In this document: positions 1 to 10,934 of the stretch, piece after piece
How positions within the stretch are numbered: the first letter of the stretch is position 1
How the letters are laid out: the number at the start of each line of letters is the position of its first letter
NCBI GenBank assembly: GCA_016748015.1
Contig: JAAOMT010000200.1
Span: 122,984 to 186,983, forward strand
Source of the DNA: Geosiphon pyriformis
Taxonomy: Eukaryota; Glomeromycota; Glomeromycetes; Archaeosporales; Geosiphonaceae
DNA: 64,000 bases
Direction of reading: 5' to 3'
Translations under genes and position numbers: made by a program
The notes under the pieces: generated by a model
Told to the model about the DNA's origin: nothing
The model's input: the letters and a program-made list of their open reading frames with translations, nothing else
Database searches by the model: none

Positions 1-1050
1 GTTCTTTTTGTTAAGTTTGGGAGTGTTCAATATGGGTGGCTGCTGTTTGTCGTTTTTTTTTCAACGTGCTGATAAGCATGTAGGCTCTTCGTTAAAGCAT
101 TTCCTGGAAATTGTTTTCATTGATTGGTTGTGCTGAGTATGTTTCTACTGTGAAACTAATTGGTAACGTTGCTGTCCTTCTATAAGTTAAATCAAATGGT
201 GTGTGTTTTGTGGTATCTTGATTTAGTGTTCTGTATGCTAGTAACACTAATGAAATAAAGATATCCCATTCTTGCTCAAAATCAGTTGAGACTTTGGTTA
301 ATGACTCACACAATGTTCTGTTAAAACGTCCCACAAGTCTATTTGTTTGTAGATGGTAAGACAAAGACAGAGGTCTTTTGACATTGAATTGTTCGCAAAT
401 TTCTTGTATCAGATTGTTCACAAAATGTGTCCCCTGATCAGATAAAAGTTCAATTGGACATCTATGTCTACAAATGATGTCTTTGTAGATGAAATTTGTT
501 ACTGATTTTGCATCTGCTCATTGAATGGCTCTGGCTTCGGGCCATTTAGTAAGATAGTCTACTGCTACTGCAATATAATAGTTTTCTTGAGTGGTGATAG
601 ATAGTGGTCTGACTAAATCGATACCAACTCAGTCAAAGGGTTGTCCAACTTTGATTGGATTTAATGGTTCAGTAGGGCGTGTTTCTCTTTTTTTTTGACA
701 ACTATCACAAGATTTGACATATTTGTGAATGTTTTTTCTCATTCGAGGCCAAAAGTAGTATTCTAGTGTTCTTTGGGTGGTGCTTTCTTTTCCAAAATGT
801 GCTGATGAAGAATCTAAGTGCATGTTGTATAATATAGTCTCTTTTTTCTGTTTTTGTATTAATCTGAGTGGCTTGTCTGGGTTTTTGAAATTTCGATGAT
901 AAATAATGTTGTTGTGTAGAAAATATTGTTTGGCTTGTTGTTGTAGTCAATGTTTTTCATCTGGAGACCAATCTGTTAGGATTGTTAATGTTTCCAAATA
1001 TTGTTTGAGATTGTTGTAGTTTTCCGAATTCATTGTTTGTTGACTGTTTT
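1..1050 (-). pseudogene. Integrase region of G1, with stops
   Basis: The integrase would insert the cDNA copy into chromosomal DNA. The N-terminal zinc-binding HHCC module is visible at 629-823: a His pair (Asn-Met-His, then His-Phe-Gly-Lys), followed by YYFWPRMRKNIHKYV and a CDSCQ cysteine pair. The catalytic core follows, with LLSDQGTHFV near 420-455 (second Asp region) and the conserved NRLVGRFNRTLCESL block near 290-345. In that block the usual catalytic Glu (V-E-R-F in relatives) reads Gly, so the domain is probably inactive. In-frame TGA codons occur just after the HHCC module (QPFD-stop-VGID) and near 519 (AIQ-stop-ADA). The open frame runs toward the window edge at about 92. Confidence 0.85.
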
Positions 1051-2924
1051 TGGTTGGTTAAGTTGAGTATTGGTTTTTGTGTTTTCTAATCTTGTCTCAT
1101 TCTGGAGAGACAGTCAACATTGGTGTGGAGTTTTCTTGGTTTGTGATGTACTATGTATTGATAGTTTGCTAGAAATCCTGTCCATTGGGTTTGTTTTGTG
1201 TTCAGCTGAGTATTTTTGTTCTGAAGTTATTTGAGTCCAATATTATCAGTGATAATATCAAATTTCTTTGGCCAGAGATAAAAGTTGAAATAATGTAGGG
1301 CCCAAATTACAGCTGCTGTTTCCAATTCAGTGGCAGAATAATTTTTTTCAGCTGGTTTTAATGTTCTGCTAGCATAGGCGATTACTCACTCATTTTTATT
1401 GTCATCCAATTATGATAAGATAGCACCAAAGGCAGTATAAGAGGCATCTGTCGCTAATTGGAATTGGTTGCTGAAATCTGGGTAGGTGAGAATTGGAGCT
1501 GTCGTTAGTTTTTCTTTGAGGATTTCAAATGCATTTTGGCATTCAGTAGTCCATTTATATTTGACGTTTTTGGTGGTAAGCTAGTTAAGAGGTTTTGTGA
1601 TTTCTGAGAATTCTTTGATAAACTTCTGATAGTAGGAGGCTAACTCTATGAATCCTCTTAGTTCTGTAGTGTTTCAAGAAGTTTTGAAGTTTTTGACAGC
1701 ACTGATTTTTCCAGGGTCTGGTTTGATTCTATCTTTACTAACAATATGACCAAGGAAGGCCAAGCTTGTTTTTCTAAAGAAGCATTTTTTGATGTTGAGT
1801 TTTAGTCCTGTTTTTCATAATTATTGAAAAACTTTTCACAGGTGTTTTAAGTGTAATTTGAATGATAGAGAATAAACATCAGTATCATCAAGATAAATAA
1901 CTACTGACTTCCAAAGGAGTCTTTGGTACACAACATCTATTAATCTCTGAAATGTTGCTGGTGTATTGCATAATCCTAAAGGCATTACATTGAACTTGTA
2001 ATTTCCACCTTGGGTGGTAAATGCTGTTTTGGGGCAATCTTTGAGATCCATAGCAATTTGCCAGTAACCACTTTCTAAATTTAGTGTTGAAAAGTATTTG
2101 GATTTTCCAAGGGCATCTAACATGTCATCAATTTGGGGAAGGGGGTAGGCATCTCCAATTGTAATACTGTTGAGTTGTCGATAGTCAACACAAAATTGTA
2201 TTTTTCCATTTTTCTTTTTAACTAGCATTACAGGTAAAGCCCAAGAACTTATGGAGGGTTGGATGAGCCTGTTGTTAAGCATTCATTGTACTTTTTCTTG
2301 GATGAATTGGTGGCTTTCTGGAACAACTCGGTAGGCTTGTTGTCATCTTGGTTTGGCATCTCCTGTGTAGATTTGATGTTGAACCAAATCAGTTCTTTCT
2401 AAGTCATTGTTATTTTCGGCAAAAATATCTGTAAATTTTGCAATTAGTTCTTTGAGCTGGTTTTGTTGTTGTGATTCAAGTTGTCCCATGTTGATTTGAG
2501 ATAATTTTTCCATAACAACATGGTAGTTTTCAGAGCTGGGGTTTGGGTTGATTTTTGGTAGTGAATGTCTAATAATTTCAGAGAAATCAAAGACTGTTTG
2601 GGGTAATTCTTGTTGAAATATATTACTGTAAATAACTCCAATTTCTAAATTATTTAATAAAACTATGGGGTAATTGTTGGAATTGTAAAAAGTAACTCAG
2701 ACTTTCTTTGTTCCTTCTGAAATATAAATATTTGGGATTAAAATTTTATGTTCCAAGCAGACTTGTTTATTGGACTCAAAAATTTGTTGTGTGGTTATTG
2801 GCTTTAGACAGATGTAGATTTCTGGATATTCTTCAAAGGGTGAGATGGTAATTGGTTGTAAAAGTCTGAGAATCTGGTGAGATTCATTCTGTGTGTTAAG
2901 AGCTATATTAATTGGAACTGTGAA
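1051..2924 (-). pseudogene. Reverse transcriptase-RNase H region of G1
   Basis: RT copies element RNA to DNA and RNase H removes the template. The RT core is open at 1836-2282: FCVDYRQLN, then GYWQIAM, FNVMPLGL and the catalytic YLDD at 1884-1895. Upstream (about 2340-2640) is the usual N-terminal extension with FTDIFAENNN and TDLVQHQIYTGDAKP. RNase H follows at about 1250-1480 with ATDAS and YASRTLKPAEKNYSATELE. Stops interrupt the frame: TGA before the RT core (at 2283) and near 2345, 1817, 1677 and 1388, plus TAA/TAG near 1824, 1584, 1410, 1235 and 1093. The frame is continuous with the dUTPase and protease upstream, and shifts once near 1030-1090 before the integrase. Confidence 0.88.
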
Positions 2925-3551
2925 TCATTCAGTTGAACCAAAACCTTGGGTTCTTCTATCGCTTTTTCCTAATTGTTCTTTTTGATTGACTAGTTGCAAA
3001 CCTGAAATGTTGATTAGGGGTAGGTAAATAGCTTGAACAATTTTTTCAACATGTTCGATCTTAAATAGTTTGTCAGTTTCATTTTGAAGCATCACTGTAA
3101 TGTCTCCAGTATATCCAGCATCGATTATTCCTCCTCTGACATTGATTTTTTTGCTTGCCAGAGAAGACCGGGAGGCGATTTGAACCATTGCTCCTGGTGG
3201 AATTTCGAGTGCAATTTTGAGGTTGATTTTTGTGAGAGATTTGGGTTTGAGAACAAGAGTATCCTTGTCTGGATATCTTAGGTCATACCCAGCATCAATT
3301 TTGTGTGCTTTTTTGGGTTTTATTTCTTGTCTATTGTTGTTGAAGTATTTGAATTGTAAGGCAGGCTGATTTTTGATAAGGTAGATAGGTGTTGTTTCAA
3401 TTTTTTTCATTGCTTCAGGTTCTTTAAATTCAATTTTGTTCTCATCACTTTTGCTGGGCAAGGGGATGCTAAGAGTGTAGCATTCAAGACACCATTGTTC
3501 ATTACAAGGCATAATGCATTTTTCACATAGCCTAATGTTCATTTGCTCTAA
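2925..3551 (-). CDS. dUTPase domain inside the gypsy pol polyprotein
   Basis: dUTPase hydrolyses dUTP to dUMP and PPi, limiting uracil in newly made cDNA. All five trimeric-dUTPase motifs can be read in order: motif 1 HKIDAGYDL; motif 2 IASRSSLASK; motif 3 GGIIDAGYTGDI with the catalytic Asp and Tyr; motif 4 KIVQAIYLP; motif 5 RRTQGFGSTE. The domain has no internal stop. About 60 N-terminal residues contain CEKC and CLEC cysteine pairs that may extend the Cys-rich module upstream. It is in frame with protease (upstream) and RT (downstream) but bounded on both sides by TGA codons, so it was probably a polyprotein domain. dUTPases are known in some retroviruses and a minority of LTR retrotransposons. 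A captured host dut gene is unlikely given the shared frame. Confidence 0.9.
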   Translation of the reverse strand, partial: LEQMNIRLCEKCIMPCNEQWCLECYTLSIPLPSKSDENKIEFKEPEAMKKIETTPIYLIKNQPALQFKYFNNNRQEIKPKKAHKIDAGYDLRYPDKDTLVLKPKSLTKINLKIALEIPPGAMVQIASRSSLASKKINVRGGIIDAGYTGDITVMLQNETDKLFKIEHVEKIVQAIYLPLINISGLQLVNQKEQLGKSDRRTQGFGSTE

Positions 3552-4136
3552 TCATTGAATTTGAGCTTCTTGGGTTGAGTAGGTGTGACTTGCAATTTGG
3601 TGGTAAACTTCTACTTTATCTTCATAATCAAATCCAGTTAATTCTATGGTGTATTCAATGTATTCTGCTTCCTTTATTTGATGGACATCTTCTTTGGTAG
3701 CTCTATTAATTAATGTCATTGCTAGGTCAAAAATCATCTCGGCATCATAGGGGTAGTGATAAAGTTTGTTGAGAGCATTGTTGTATACCGCATTAAAGGG
3801 TGTTCCTCTTTTTACTTTTTCTGAAATTGATAAAGCATATTGGCAGGTCTGATTGCAGACTCTTTCTCTTATTGCTATATCAATCCAATTGTATTCTTCC
3901 AGTAGCATATCTCCACAAGTCAAACAAGGGGTGTTGTCCCATTTTTTGCTTCTTTTTATTAGATGGCCCCATCATTCTCTGTGACAAGCCTTGCAGTAAT
4001 AACAAGTATGATTTTCATATTCTTTTTCAGGTGAAATGCAGGCTCCTATTGATGAGAGTTTTTTGTGGCAATCTTTGCATTTGAGTGGAATGTAAGGGCA
4101 TTGTTTTCGTGGTTCTGGTTTTAAATAGAGGACATT
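3552..4136 (-). pseudogene. Cys-rich module plus unidentified domain between protease and dUTPase
   Basis: The protease frame continues through a TGA at 4137 into a Cys/His-rich segment: QCPYIPLKCKDCHKK, then HTCYYCKACHRE, then PCLTCGD. The spacing of repeated C-x2-C pairs suggests one or more zinc ribbons. About 110 residues without a recognised fold follow (3552-3880), acidic and helical in appearance, including IDIAIRERVCNQTC and YEDKVEVYHQIASH. A TGA near 3977 splits the Cys-rich part and another TGA closes the segment at 3552. A Cys-rich stretch in the equivalent place is also present in the second LTR family (56522-56720), so the module looks like a family trait. No function can be assigned. 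Confidence 0.6.
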
Positions 4137-4838
4137 TCATTTGGTTGTCACTGGTTCTTTTGTTTTAAGAGAATCATTCATTGAAAAGTACTGTTGTTCA
4201 GTTTTATCAGCCCAATTGGAGGTTGATCCAAGTGCCATAAATGTTTCAATGATGGGTTTTTCCTCTTCCGGTTCGAATTCAAAAGCCGGGACTTTCTCAG
4301 AGCATTTGTTGAATGTACCACAAGTAGCAGGTACTTGGGTATGTTGTCCTTGATAGGAGAGTTGTAATTCTTGGGTTTCCCAGTCTAATTTTGCATTGGC
4401 TTTTTGAAGCCAATTATTTCCGACAAGAGCTTGATACTGGGGCATATCCATTACAAGAACTTTGACTGGAATGGTGATTCCATCAAGAGTGAATAGAAAA
4501 TTGTCAATTTCTCTTACTGAGGTCTTTTTCATGCCATCAGCAGTAATGATTACTGTTTGAGCTGGTTGGTCAACATTTCTCTTCAACTGTTGCATTAACT
4601 GGTAGGTGATAATGCTTCCAGCGGATCCACTGTTTAGGATCAAGCAAATTGTCTTTCCTTTGACTTCTGCTTCAGTGTACATAGCCGTGATTGCTTTTTG
4701 TTCATTGGTGGCTATATTGTTAAGCAGAAATGGTGACTCATTTGCTTCGAACTCAAAAGAGAATATATCTGAAAGGTTGGCGTTTTCAGCAATTCTGGCT
4801 GGTGAGATTGTGGTGAGAGTATAGGAAAGATTTTGTTG
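4137..4838 (-). pseudogene. Retropepsin-like aspartic protease region of G1
   Basis: The protease would cleave the Gag-Pol polyprotein. An ATG lies at 4680-4682, but the frame is open further upstream to about 4838 and overlaps the end of gag in a different frame, as expected for a -1 frameshift or fusion product. The flap/core pattern is retropepsin-like: CLILNSGSAGSIITYQLM, then PVKVLVMDMPQYQALVGNNW. The catalytic triplet should read Asp-Ser/Thr-Gly; here it is Asn-Ser-Gly (codon at 4632-4634 on the minus strand), a G-to-A change that should abolish catalysis. The frame continues downstream past a TGA into the Cys-rich module. Confidence 0.85.
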
Positions 4839-6830
4839 TTGTGTGCAGCTCTACCTTCCGAGGGTGCAGTAGGGTGAAAATTTTGTTCTTCTGGCATTGT
4901 TAAATAACTGGGTTGAATGTGATAGTGGTTGGATCTTGGTTGAGTGGAATTTTGGGGAACCAATTGGTTGTTCAAACTGATTCTATTGTTGTTTATTTGG
5001 TATCGGTTTTGTGATGTGAATTGATTTTGTGTAATCAGTCTTCGAGCAAGTACTTGATAATATTGTGTGGGTGGTTGTTGGTATTGCTGTTGGATTGGCT
5101 GTGGGATGGGCTGATAATAGTTATTTTGGTATTGGGATCTTGGTAGATAGTAAGCTGGTGGTGATAGTTAATAATAAGATTGCTATGGTGGAGGGTAATG
5201 TTGATTACTCCTATTTTGTTGGTTTTATTGTAGCTTTTTGCAATCTCTTTTCCAGTGGCCAAAGATTTCACAGTAATGGCAATTCTGAGACTGGTTATTA
5301 GAAAGTAGTGCAAAGTTATTTTGATTTCGTCTTTGAAGTGGTTGATATCTTTGGGGTTGCTGTTGTTGTTGATTGGTGAAATAGTTTTCAACCTTCTTTG
5401 TGAGTTGGTCAATTTTTTCCTCAACTGCTGAGCTGGTTTTTCCAATTGCCAAATTTACAAGTTTTGTGCGATTGGTCTTTTCCATGGTCATTTCATATCT
5501 TTTTGCATGCTGTATGGCAGAGTTTAAATCTTCTGGCACATGTGGACGAATCTTTTTAATTAGTTTATTTTTTAGACTAGTGATAAATTAATCCAAGATT
5601 TGAGCATCGGAATAATAATTGTTTGTTTTGAGTTGGCAAATTCATCTAAGAAGTTTGTTAAATTTCCTAATATAAGTTATAACAGATTCGGAGGATTCTT
5701 GTTTGATATTGTGAAACCAATTTTGAAGGGTGATGGAGGTATTATTGTCAGTGAACTGTTCAAGGAAGACTGCTTTGAAAGCGTCTCAATCATTGAATGA
5801 AGCAGCCAAGTTTTCAAACCATTCTCCTGCTGTTCCTTTGAGAAAGTAAGAAATTGTTCTTAATATTCTGACAGCATTCCATCTATTTGCATCTCCAGCT
5901 TTAGTAACTTGGTTGAGCCATTCTTGGGGACTGGTTTCAATGTCTTTTCCATTAAATTCAGGAATTTTTGCAATGTATGCTGTCATTTCGTCTTCTTTGT
6001 TTTTACTGTCTATTGATTCTTCTTCAGTTATTTCAGAGTTGTTTTCTTCATTCGCTGCTGTCTCAGAGTGTTTACTTTGATTTTCAGCTAGAAAATCAAG
6101 AAGATTGGAACTAGTTTAAAGGAGTTCTTGCTGTCTGGTGGGACTTCTGAGTGATGTAAAATTTTCTGGTCTTGCAAATTAATTTAAGAGTGAATTAGGT
6201 GTTTGTGCTTGTGCAAGTGAAGCTGGAAAAGATGTGATGGTGAGTAAGAGTTTTGAACTGGTTTCTTGTTCAGGTGTTTGTAAGTGTTTGGCAGTTGTTT
6301 TTGGTAGTATTGAAGTATTTGGGGTGGTTATTGAGTATTGTTTCAACTTGTGTTTGCCTTTGTTGCTTGTTTTTGTCTCCAATTCAAAATTAATAGAGTA
6401 TTGAGACTGCACTGAATATGTTTCTTCACAGTACTTGATAATGTTAAAATTAAGTTCTTGAAAGTAAGTGGCAAGTGTTTCACTGTTAAGGTCTTCAGTT
6501 CCCAACTGTGAATAATGTGCTAAATTATTGTAAAGATTGCTTCTAACTTCTGAGATATTGTAATTTCCAAAAAGATAATTGTTGATGTGGTTTTTAATGT
6601 ATTGGTATACTGATTTCTTGACAACTTCAATTCCGTCTGAAATGTTGAATCTTTGCTTGCAGTGGGTGTAAATTGACTGGTAGTACTCTAGAGTTGTTGC
6701 GTCTGGTGTGATCACTACTTTGAATTTGTTTTTGCTGTGTTGTTTCCGTGGGAGAGCACCAAATGTTACCAGAGGTTTTTGGTCTCTTTTTTTAAATGTT
6801 ATTGATGCCTGTTTGCTGTGAATTCATGTT
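4712..6830 (-). pseudogene. Gag region of G1
   Basis: Gag forms the particle and binds element RNA. The frame holds a typical retrotransposon gag core near 5600-5990: EWLNQVTKAGDANRWN, then YFLKGTAGEWFENLA and a helix-rich tail. A CCHC zinc knuckle, CHYCEIFGHWKRDC (C-x2-C-x4-H-x4-C), lies near 5240-5285, followed by a Gln/Pro/Tyr-rich C-terminus. An N-terminal segment of about 178 residues (6179-6715) has no recognised motif, and its true start is unclear because no ATG lies in frame close by. Stops include a TGA replacing a probable Trp (FND-stop-DAF, near 5785) and several TAA/TAG codons near 5584, 5225, 6120 and 6180. Confidence 0.8.
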
Positions 6831-6895
6831 TTTTGGAAGCAGTTAAATCTTCAATAACTGAATTTATCTTCAAATTATCTCCTATAATTTGAACT

Positions 6896-7747
6896 TGCTG
6901 GGCTTATAAGTAAAATGGCCAATTCTGTGCCAGTTATTTTATGTAGTTATATTGTAGTAAACATCAACTCTTTCCCAAGAATTGCTCATCTGGAAGCTCA
7001 CAAAATATGTGTAGTTACTTTGCTGTGAAAGTCAACTCTTCTACAGAAATCTTGTCTGTAAGCTACCCTAATGATTGTAATAAGAAAAGAAAAAAAAAAT
7101 AAAAGAAATGTAAAAAAGAATAGAATTTTATCAAAAAAAACGTTTTTCTATCCAGGCCTGGAGTCACTAACAGTTTATTGAAATTGGTAGCTAATCAATT
7201 TCAAACTGTTTAGTAGGAATTGATTAATTTCAAAAGGGAAATAATTAAGAATTTGATTTTTCAAATTATTTGATATTTATTTCATTTTTGTGTGTAAAGG
7301 ATAACTCTAAATGTTAAATCTGAAGTAAGATACATTTTCTTGAAGAGAAAAGCTCTTCTTTTATACAACTTGTTGTAACACTATTTTATGAACTCAAACT
7401 TTGCTATTTTCTATAATTTTGCTGAACTAAAGATACATTTTGATGAACTACAAGTTATTTCTGTGAACTATTAGATATTTTGGCGAACTATCAATTATTT
7501 TGGCAAATTTCTTACAAATTTTAGCGAACTTTTTGAATGTTATATAGTTCAGGGTATTGCATGATTGATCATCGCAATTAGGTTACATTTGTGTTATATA
7601 CAAATTGGATTATTAATTAAATAATAATTTCGGATATTCTGCTAATGTAATAAGTAATAATTTGAAACAATAATATATGCTAATTAATGATAAGATTTAT
7701 AAGGGTAATTTCATACTAAACAATATCTCTAATTTCGTCTGATAACA
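6896..7747 (-). repeat. 5' LTR of G1
   Basis: On the minus strand the repeat begins TGTTAT (complement of 7742-7747) and ends CA at 6896-6897, about 852 bp. The boundaries come from comparison with a diverged copy in opposite orientation at 45318-46195, which begins TGTTAC and ends at the equivalent point. Both copies carry several phrases of the type 'gcgaactat/tcgccgaaattt' and a conserved segment around 7140-7200. Similarity continues past the LTR into the leader (6740-6895 versus 46196-46350), supporting the boundary. A GC-poor stretch of repeated GAACTA words fills its middle. Confidence 0.7.
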
Positions 7748-8139
7748 CCAGAAATACTACTACACCAAAAAATGAAAATAATTACTGTTAACCAGTAAAA
7801 AAAAATAAACAACTCTTAATATGAAGAAATAAAAAACAGAATTGAACAAACAATATTGGAAAAAGAACTTATAAATTTAATCCAAAATAAAAATTTTGAC
7901 AGAGCTTAATATCAAAAAAAAGAAATAATATTATTCATAGAAAAAGTACAAAAAAAGAAAGTAGAAAAAACAAATAAAAAAAATAGATTATTAAGAGAAT
8001 AGTACTTAATAAGTAAGCACAATATTAGAAACTATGACATATTACTAGTAAATTATAGTATATTGCTTAGTAATAAGAATATTGTCAGTATATTAAGACA
8101 TATTGCTTAGCAATAAAAACATTATTAAAAAAAATAGGG
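7748..8139. other. AT-rich intergenic DNA, no gene seen
   Basis: Low-complexity A/T-rich sequence left of repeat R. It contains short direct repeats of 'catattgcttagtaata' type near 8030-8110 but no open frame or motif I can defend. Confidence 0.6.
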
Positions 8140-8860
8140 CATATTACTTAAGAAAATATAAGGTCTTGTATAATAAGAATTATATATATAGTAAAAGTAT
8201 TAGAAACAAAAAAAACAGAATTAATACTAACAATTTATTAATTATCCAATACTTTTTTCTTTAAAAAGTAGTTTTTTACAACTTGAATAAAATCAAATCA
8301 TATATTAATAAAATATTAATTATTACCTAAATCCATATTATCATCACTTGATTAAAAAATATTAATAATTTTTATTTTATTAACACTTTATTTTAATAGA
8401 ATTCAATATTTAACCACACTAGACTAATAGCTTTTGATCACAGTTATTAATAAAATATTAATTTCTTTTTTTTTCTTTTTTTTTTTCTTTTTTTTTCTTT
8501 TATTTTGTTTTGTTTCTTTGTTGTTTACTAATTAATTAAAAAGATTAAGTGCTAAGTATTTAATATTAAGAATAATCTAATAAAAAACCCAAGAATAAAA
8601 ATAGAAATTTAAGAATAGCTTACCAGAAGAACACAACTATCAGATTAAACTAACTACTATGCTGAAAAAAAAAATTTACAAAAAGAACTTTCAGGATGAG
8701 TACTGAAACAGCAAAGTGAATCTTTGTCCATTATACAAAAGACTCAACCAAAACCTTTAGATCATAAAAATCTTAAAATTAAATAACATTACTTAATTAT
8801 TGAACACTAAGTTATGGGTTTGTTATTTGTATTAACACCCCAAATAATCAGTTGTAACAA
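8140..8860 (+). repeat. Dispersed AT-rich repeat R, uninterrupted copy
   Basis: This stretch aligns by eye with two pieces lying on either side of LINE C (35640-35815 and 42624-43150). Shared words include the 'tcttgtataa' and 'tatatatag' block on the left, a pyrimidine (TTTTTTCTTT) run near 8465-8515, 'actaattaattaaa', and 'gggtttgttatttg' on the right. A weaker third relative lies at about 10100-10430. It has no coding potential. It may be an old LTR or non-autonomous element, but no terminal structure is clear. Confidence 0.6.
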
Positions 8861-10793
8861 CATATAACTATTTAATTGGAAAATTTAAGTATATATAATA
8901 ACCAAAACAGCAAAAAAAAGTCAATAATACTTTTAACATAGATCTTTTAAATCAAATTTTAAAACAATTATTCAAACCAATTTAACAATCCACAACTTAA
9001 ATAGAAATTACAATTGATAAAAAAAAAATACAATACAAAGACAAGAACAAAAAAGAGATAGATGAAAATTTAATTAAAATTGAACATTCTTATTTATACA
9101 AACAATCATAGAAAAAAAAAATATGTGTTAAGCAAAGCTTGACAAAATTAAAGAATCTTTAAGTAGGCTAAACTTAAAACCAATAACAAGAAAATGAACA
9201 CCAGAAAACTTCTGAGTATAAAAAAAAAGACTTTTACTAATTTACTGGTTTTATAAGATTAATAAACAAATAGGATTAAAAACACTATACAAAGATTTTA
9301 ACTAACAAATTTTTAACAGAAAAGCTCTTAAACAAATAGAAAAATTCATAGAAAGAAACAACTTAACATTACACTACAAAATAGTATATTGATTATATAC
9401 AACATTCAAATACTGTTCAGCTATACTATTAAACAGCTCCTTAAAAACTATTACAGTCAACAACATAAAATGAATAACAAATACACAATTTAAAGATCTA
9501 CAAAAAACAATACTTGACACAATAATCAAATATTACACAGAAAATACAAATTTTACAAATGTATATAATTTTGCAGAAACTTAATTTTAAAAGAAAGAAA
9601 TAATATTATCCAAGTAGAAAAACCAATCCAAAAACTATAAAAAACGTAATTAAAAATGTGATAACATAAAATAACACAGAATAATGTAAAAAAACATAAA
9701 ATAATACATAATAATTCAAGATAACATAATACAAAATATGATAATATGATATAATAGAAAATAACTAGCCAAAACTTAAGATAATTAGTAATAATATAAA
9801 AGAACAAAGTAATAACAAAAATAGCAAACAATAGTTAACAATAATAAAACAATTAAAAGTAATTTTATAAAACTAAAAAAAATATATAAAAATAAGTAGT
9901 TATAAAAGATAAAAAGACAGATAAACAAGAATTAACTTTTTTCTACTTATATTCAATATATATATCTTAATAAACTCTTATTTATATCTATATTTAAATT
10001 ACTAAAATAAAAAAATATTCAAAGCTGAAATCACTTATATATGATTTCCAAATTTATACATTTAAACTGAATTAATTGTTGTTTTTTACCTTTATTTTTA
10101 ACCAGATGCTTTTAGCATAAAAATGTTTCAGATTATTAATAACTTAAACCAATTGCTTTTGATCATGATAATTAACAATATTAATTTCTTTTTTTTTTCT
10201 TTTTTATTTTTTTTATTTTTTTTTTATTCTCTTATAGAATAGTAACATAAAAAAATTAACTGTTTAAAAATAGATTTTATAATAGTCTGGTAAAAAAAGA
10301 AAGCTTCTTCTAAGATTAAATATTAATATTATTTTGTTAGCTTACCAAAAAGACAAAAAGACATTATTAAACTCTAACAATTGTGTTCAACTAACTTGAA
10401 GAATATAGTTCATATATATAAGTTATAACACTATAAAACCATATTTTTGTGTTTTATAATCAAAGAACTTTATAGATAAATTCATATATATTAAGAAATT
10501 TTTAGAAACTAATAACACTAATACATTACATAAATCTATAAAAAAAACTTTTAAGCTTTTTTTACCCAAATTTAGAGCATCAAATATTATTATTATACCC
10601 TATCAAGTTTACTTGTAACAATAATCTAAACTTTTTTTGTTTTAATTATAATTATAAAAATAAAGTTTTTATATTAAAATTAATTAATTTAATAAATTAA
10701 TAAATTAAAATTATATGTTAAAACATAACTTATTTTGTTTTTAAAACAGATAAAATTAATTAAAATTTAATATATTAAGTAATTTAATTATGT
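8861..10793. other. Very AT-rich DNA, degenerate repeats only
   Basis: Long A/T runs and degraded sequence. The 10100-10430 part resembles repeat R. A minus-strand open frame at 9553-9831 is almost entirely Phe/Ile/Leu/Tyr and is low-complexity noise. The 9230-9540 stretch has a weak protein-like reading but cannot be assigned. No RNA gene seen. Confidence 0.5.
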
Positions 10794-10934
10794 ATTAATT
10801 AACTCTTCTTTGTCCAAAATTTCCAAAAAGAGTCAAAGTTTTTTGAAAAAGAAGTTATTTTCACAATTCAGTATGATAAATTCAAACCCTTTATTCTTGA
10901 CTATGAGGCCACTGTTGGCTGTAGTATTGCTGTT

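Larger units (their letters stand above)
1..7747 (-). mobile_element. Ty3/gypsy LTR retrotransposon with dUTPase (element G1), 3' end outside window
   Basis: Read on the minus strand, the order is 5' LTR (6896-7747), gag, aspartic protease, Cys-rich module, dUTPase, reverse transcriptase, RNase H, integrase. RT before integrase is the Ty3/gypsy order. Gag lies in one frame and protease-to-RNase H in a second frame, offset by -1, with a further shift near 1030-1090 before integrase. Both frames carry in-frame stops but few indels, so the copy is probably dead yet fairly well preserved. The 3' LTR is beyond position 1. A plus-strand copy of the same LTR sits at 45318-46195, and an integrase fragment of the same family lies at 63420-64000. 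Confidence 0.9.

Noticed and set aside
3084-3281. Plus-strand open frame opposite the dUTPase
   Set aside because: Antisense shadow of a clear dUTPase domain; no motif of its own.
1380-4140. Alternative genetic code with TGA as Trp
   Set aside because: TGG codons are also used in the same element, TAA/TAG stops are present too, and host genes nearby end in TGA.
9553-9831. Minus-strand open frame of 92 codons
   Set aside because: Composition is almost only Phe, Ile, Leu, Tyr and Cys; it is the product of A/T-rich low-complexity DNA.
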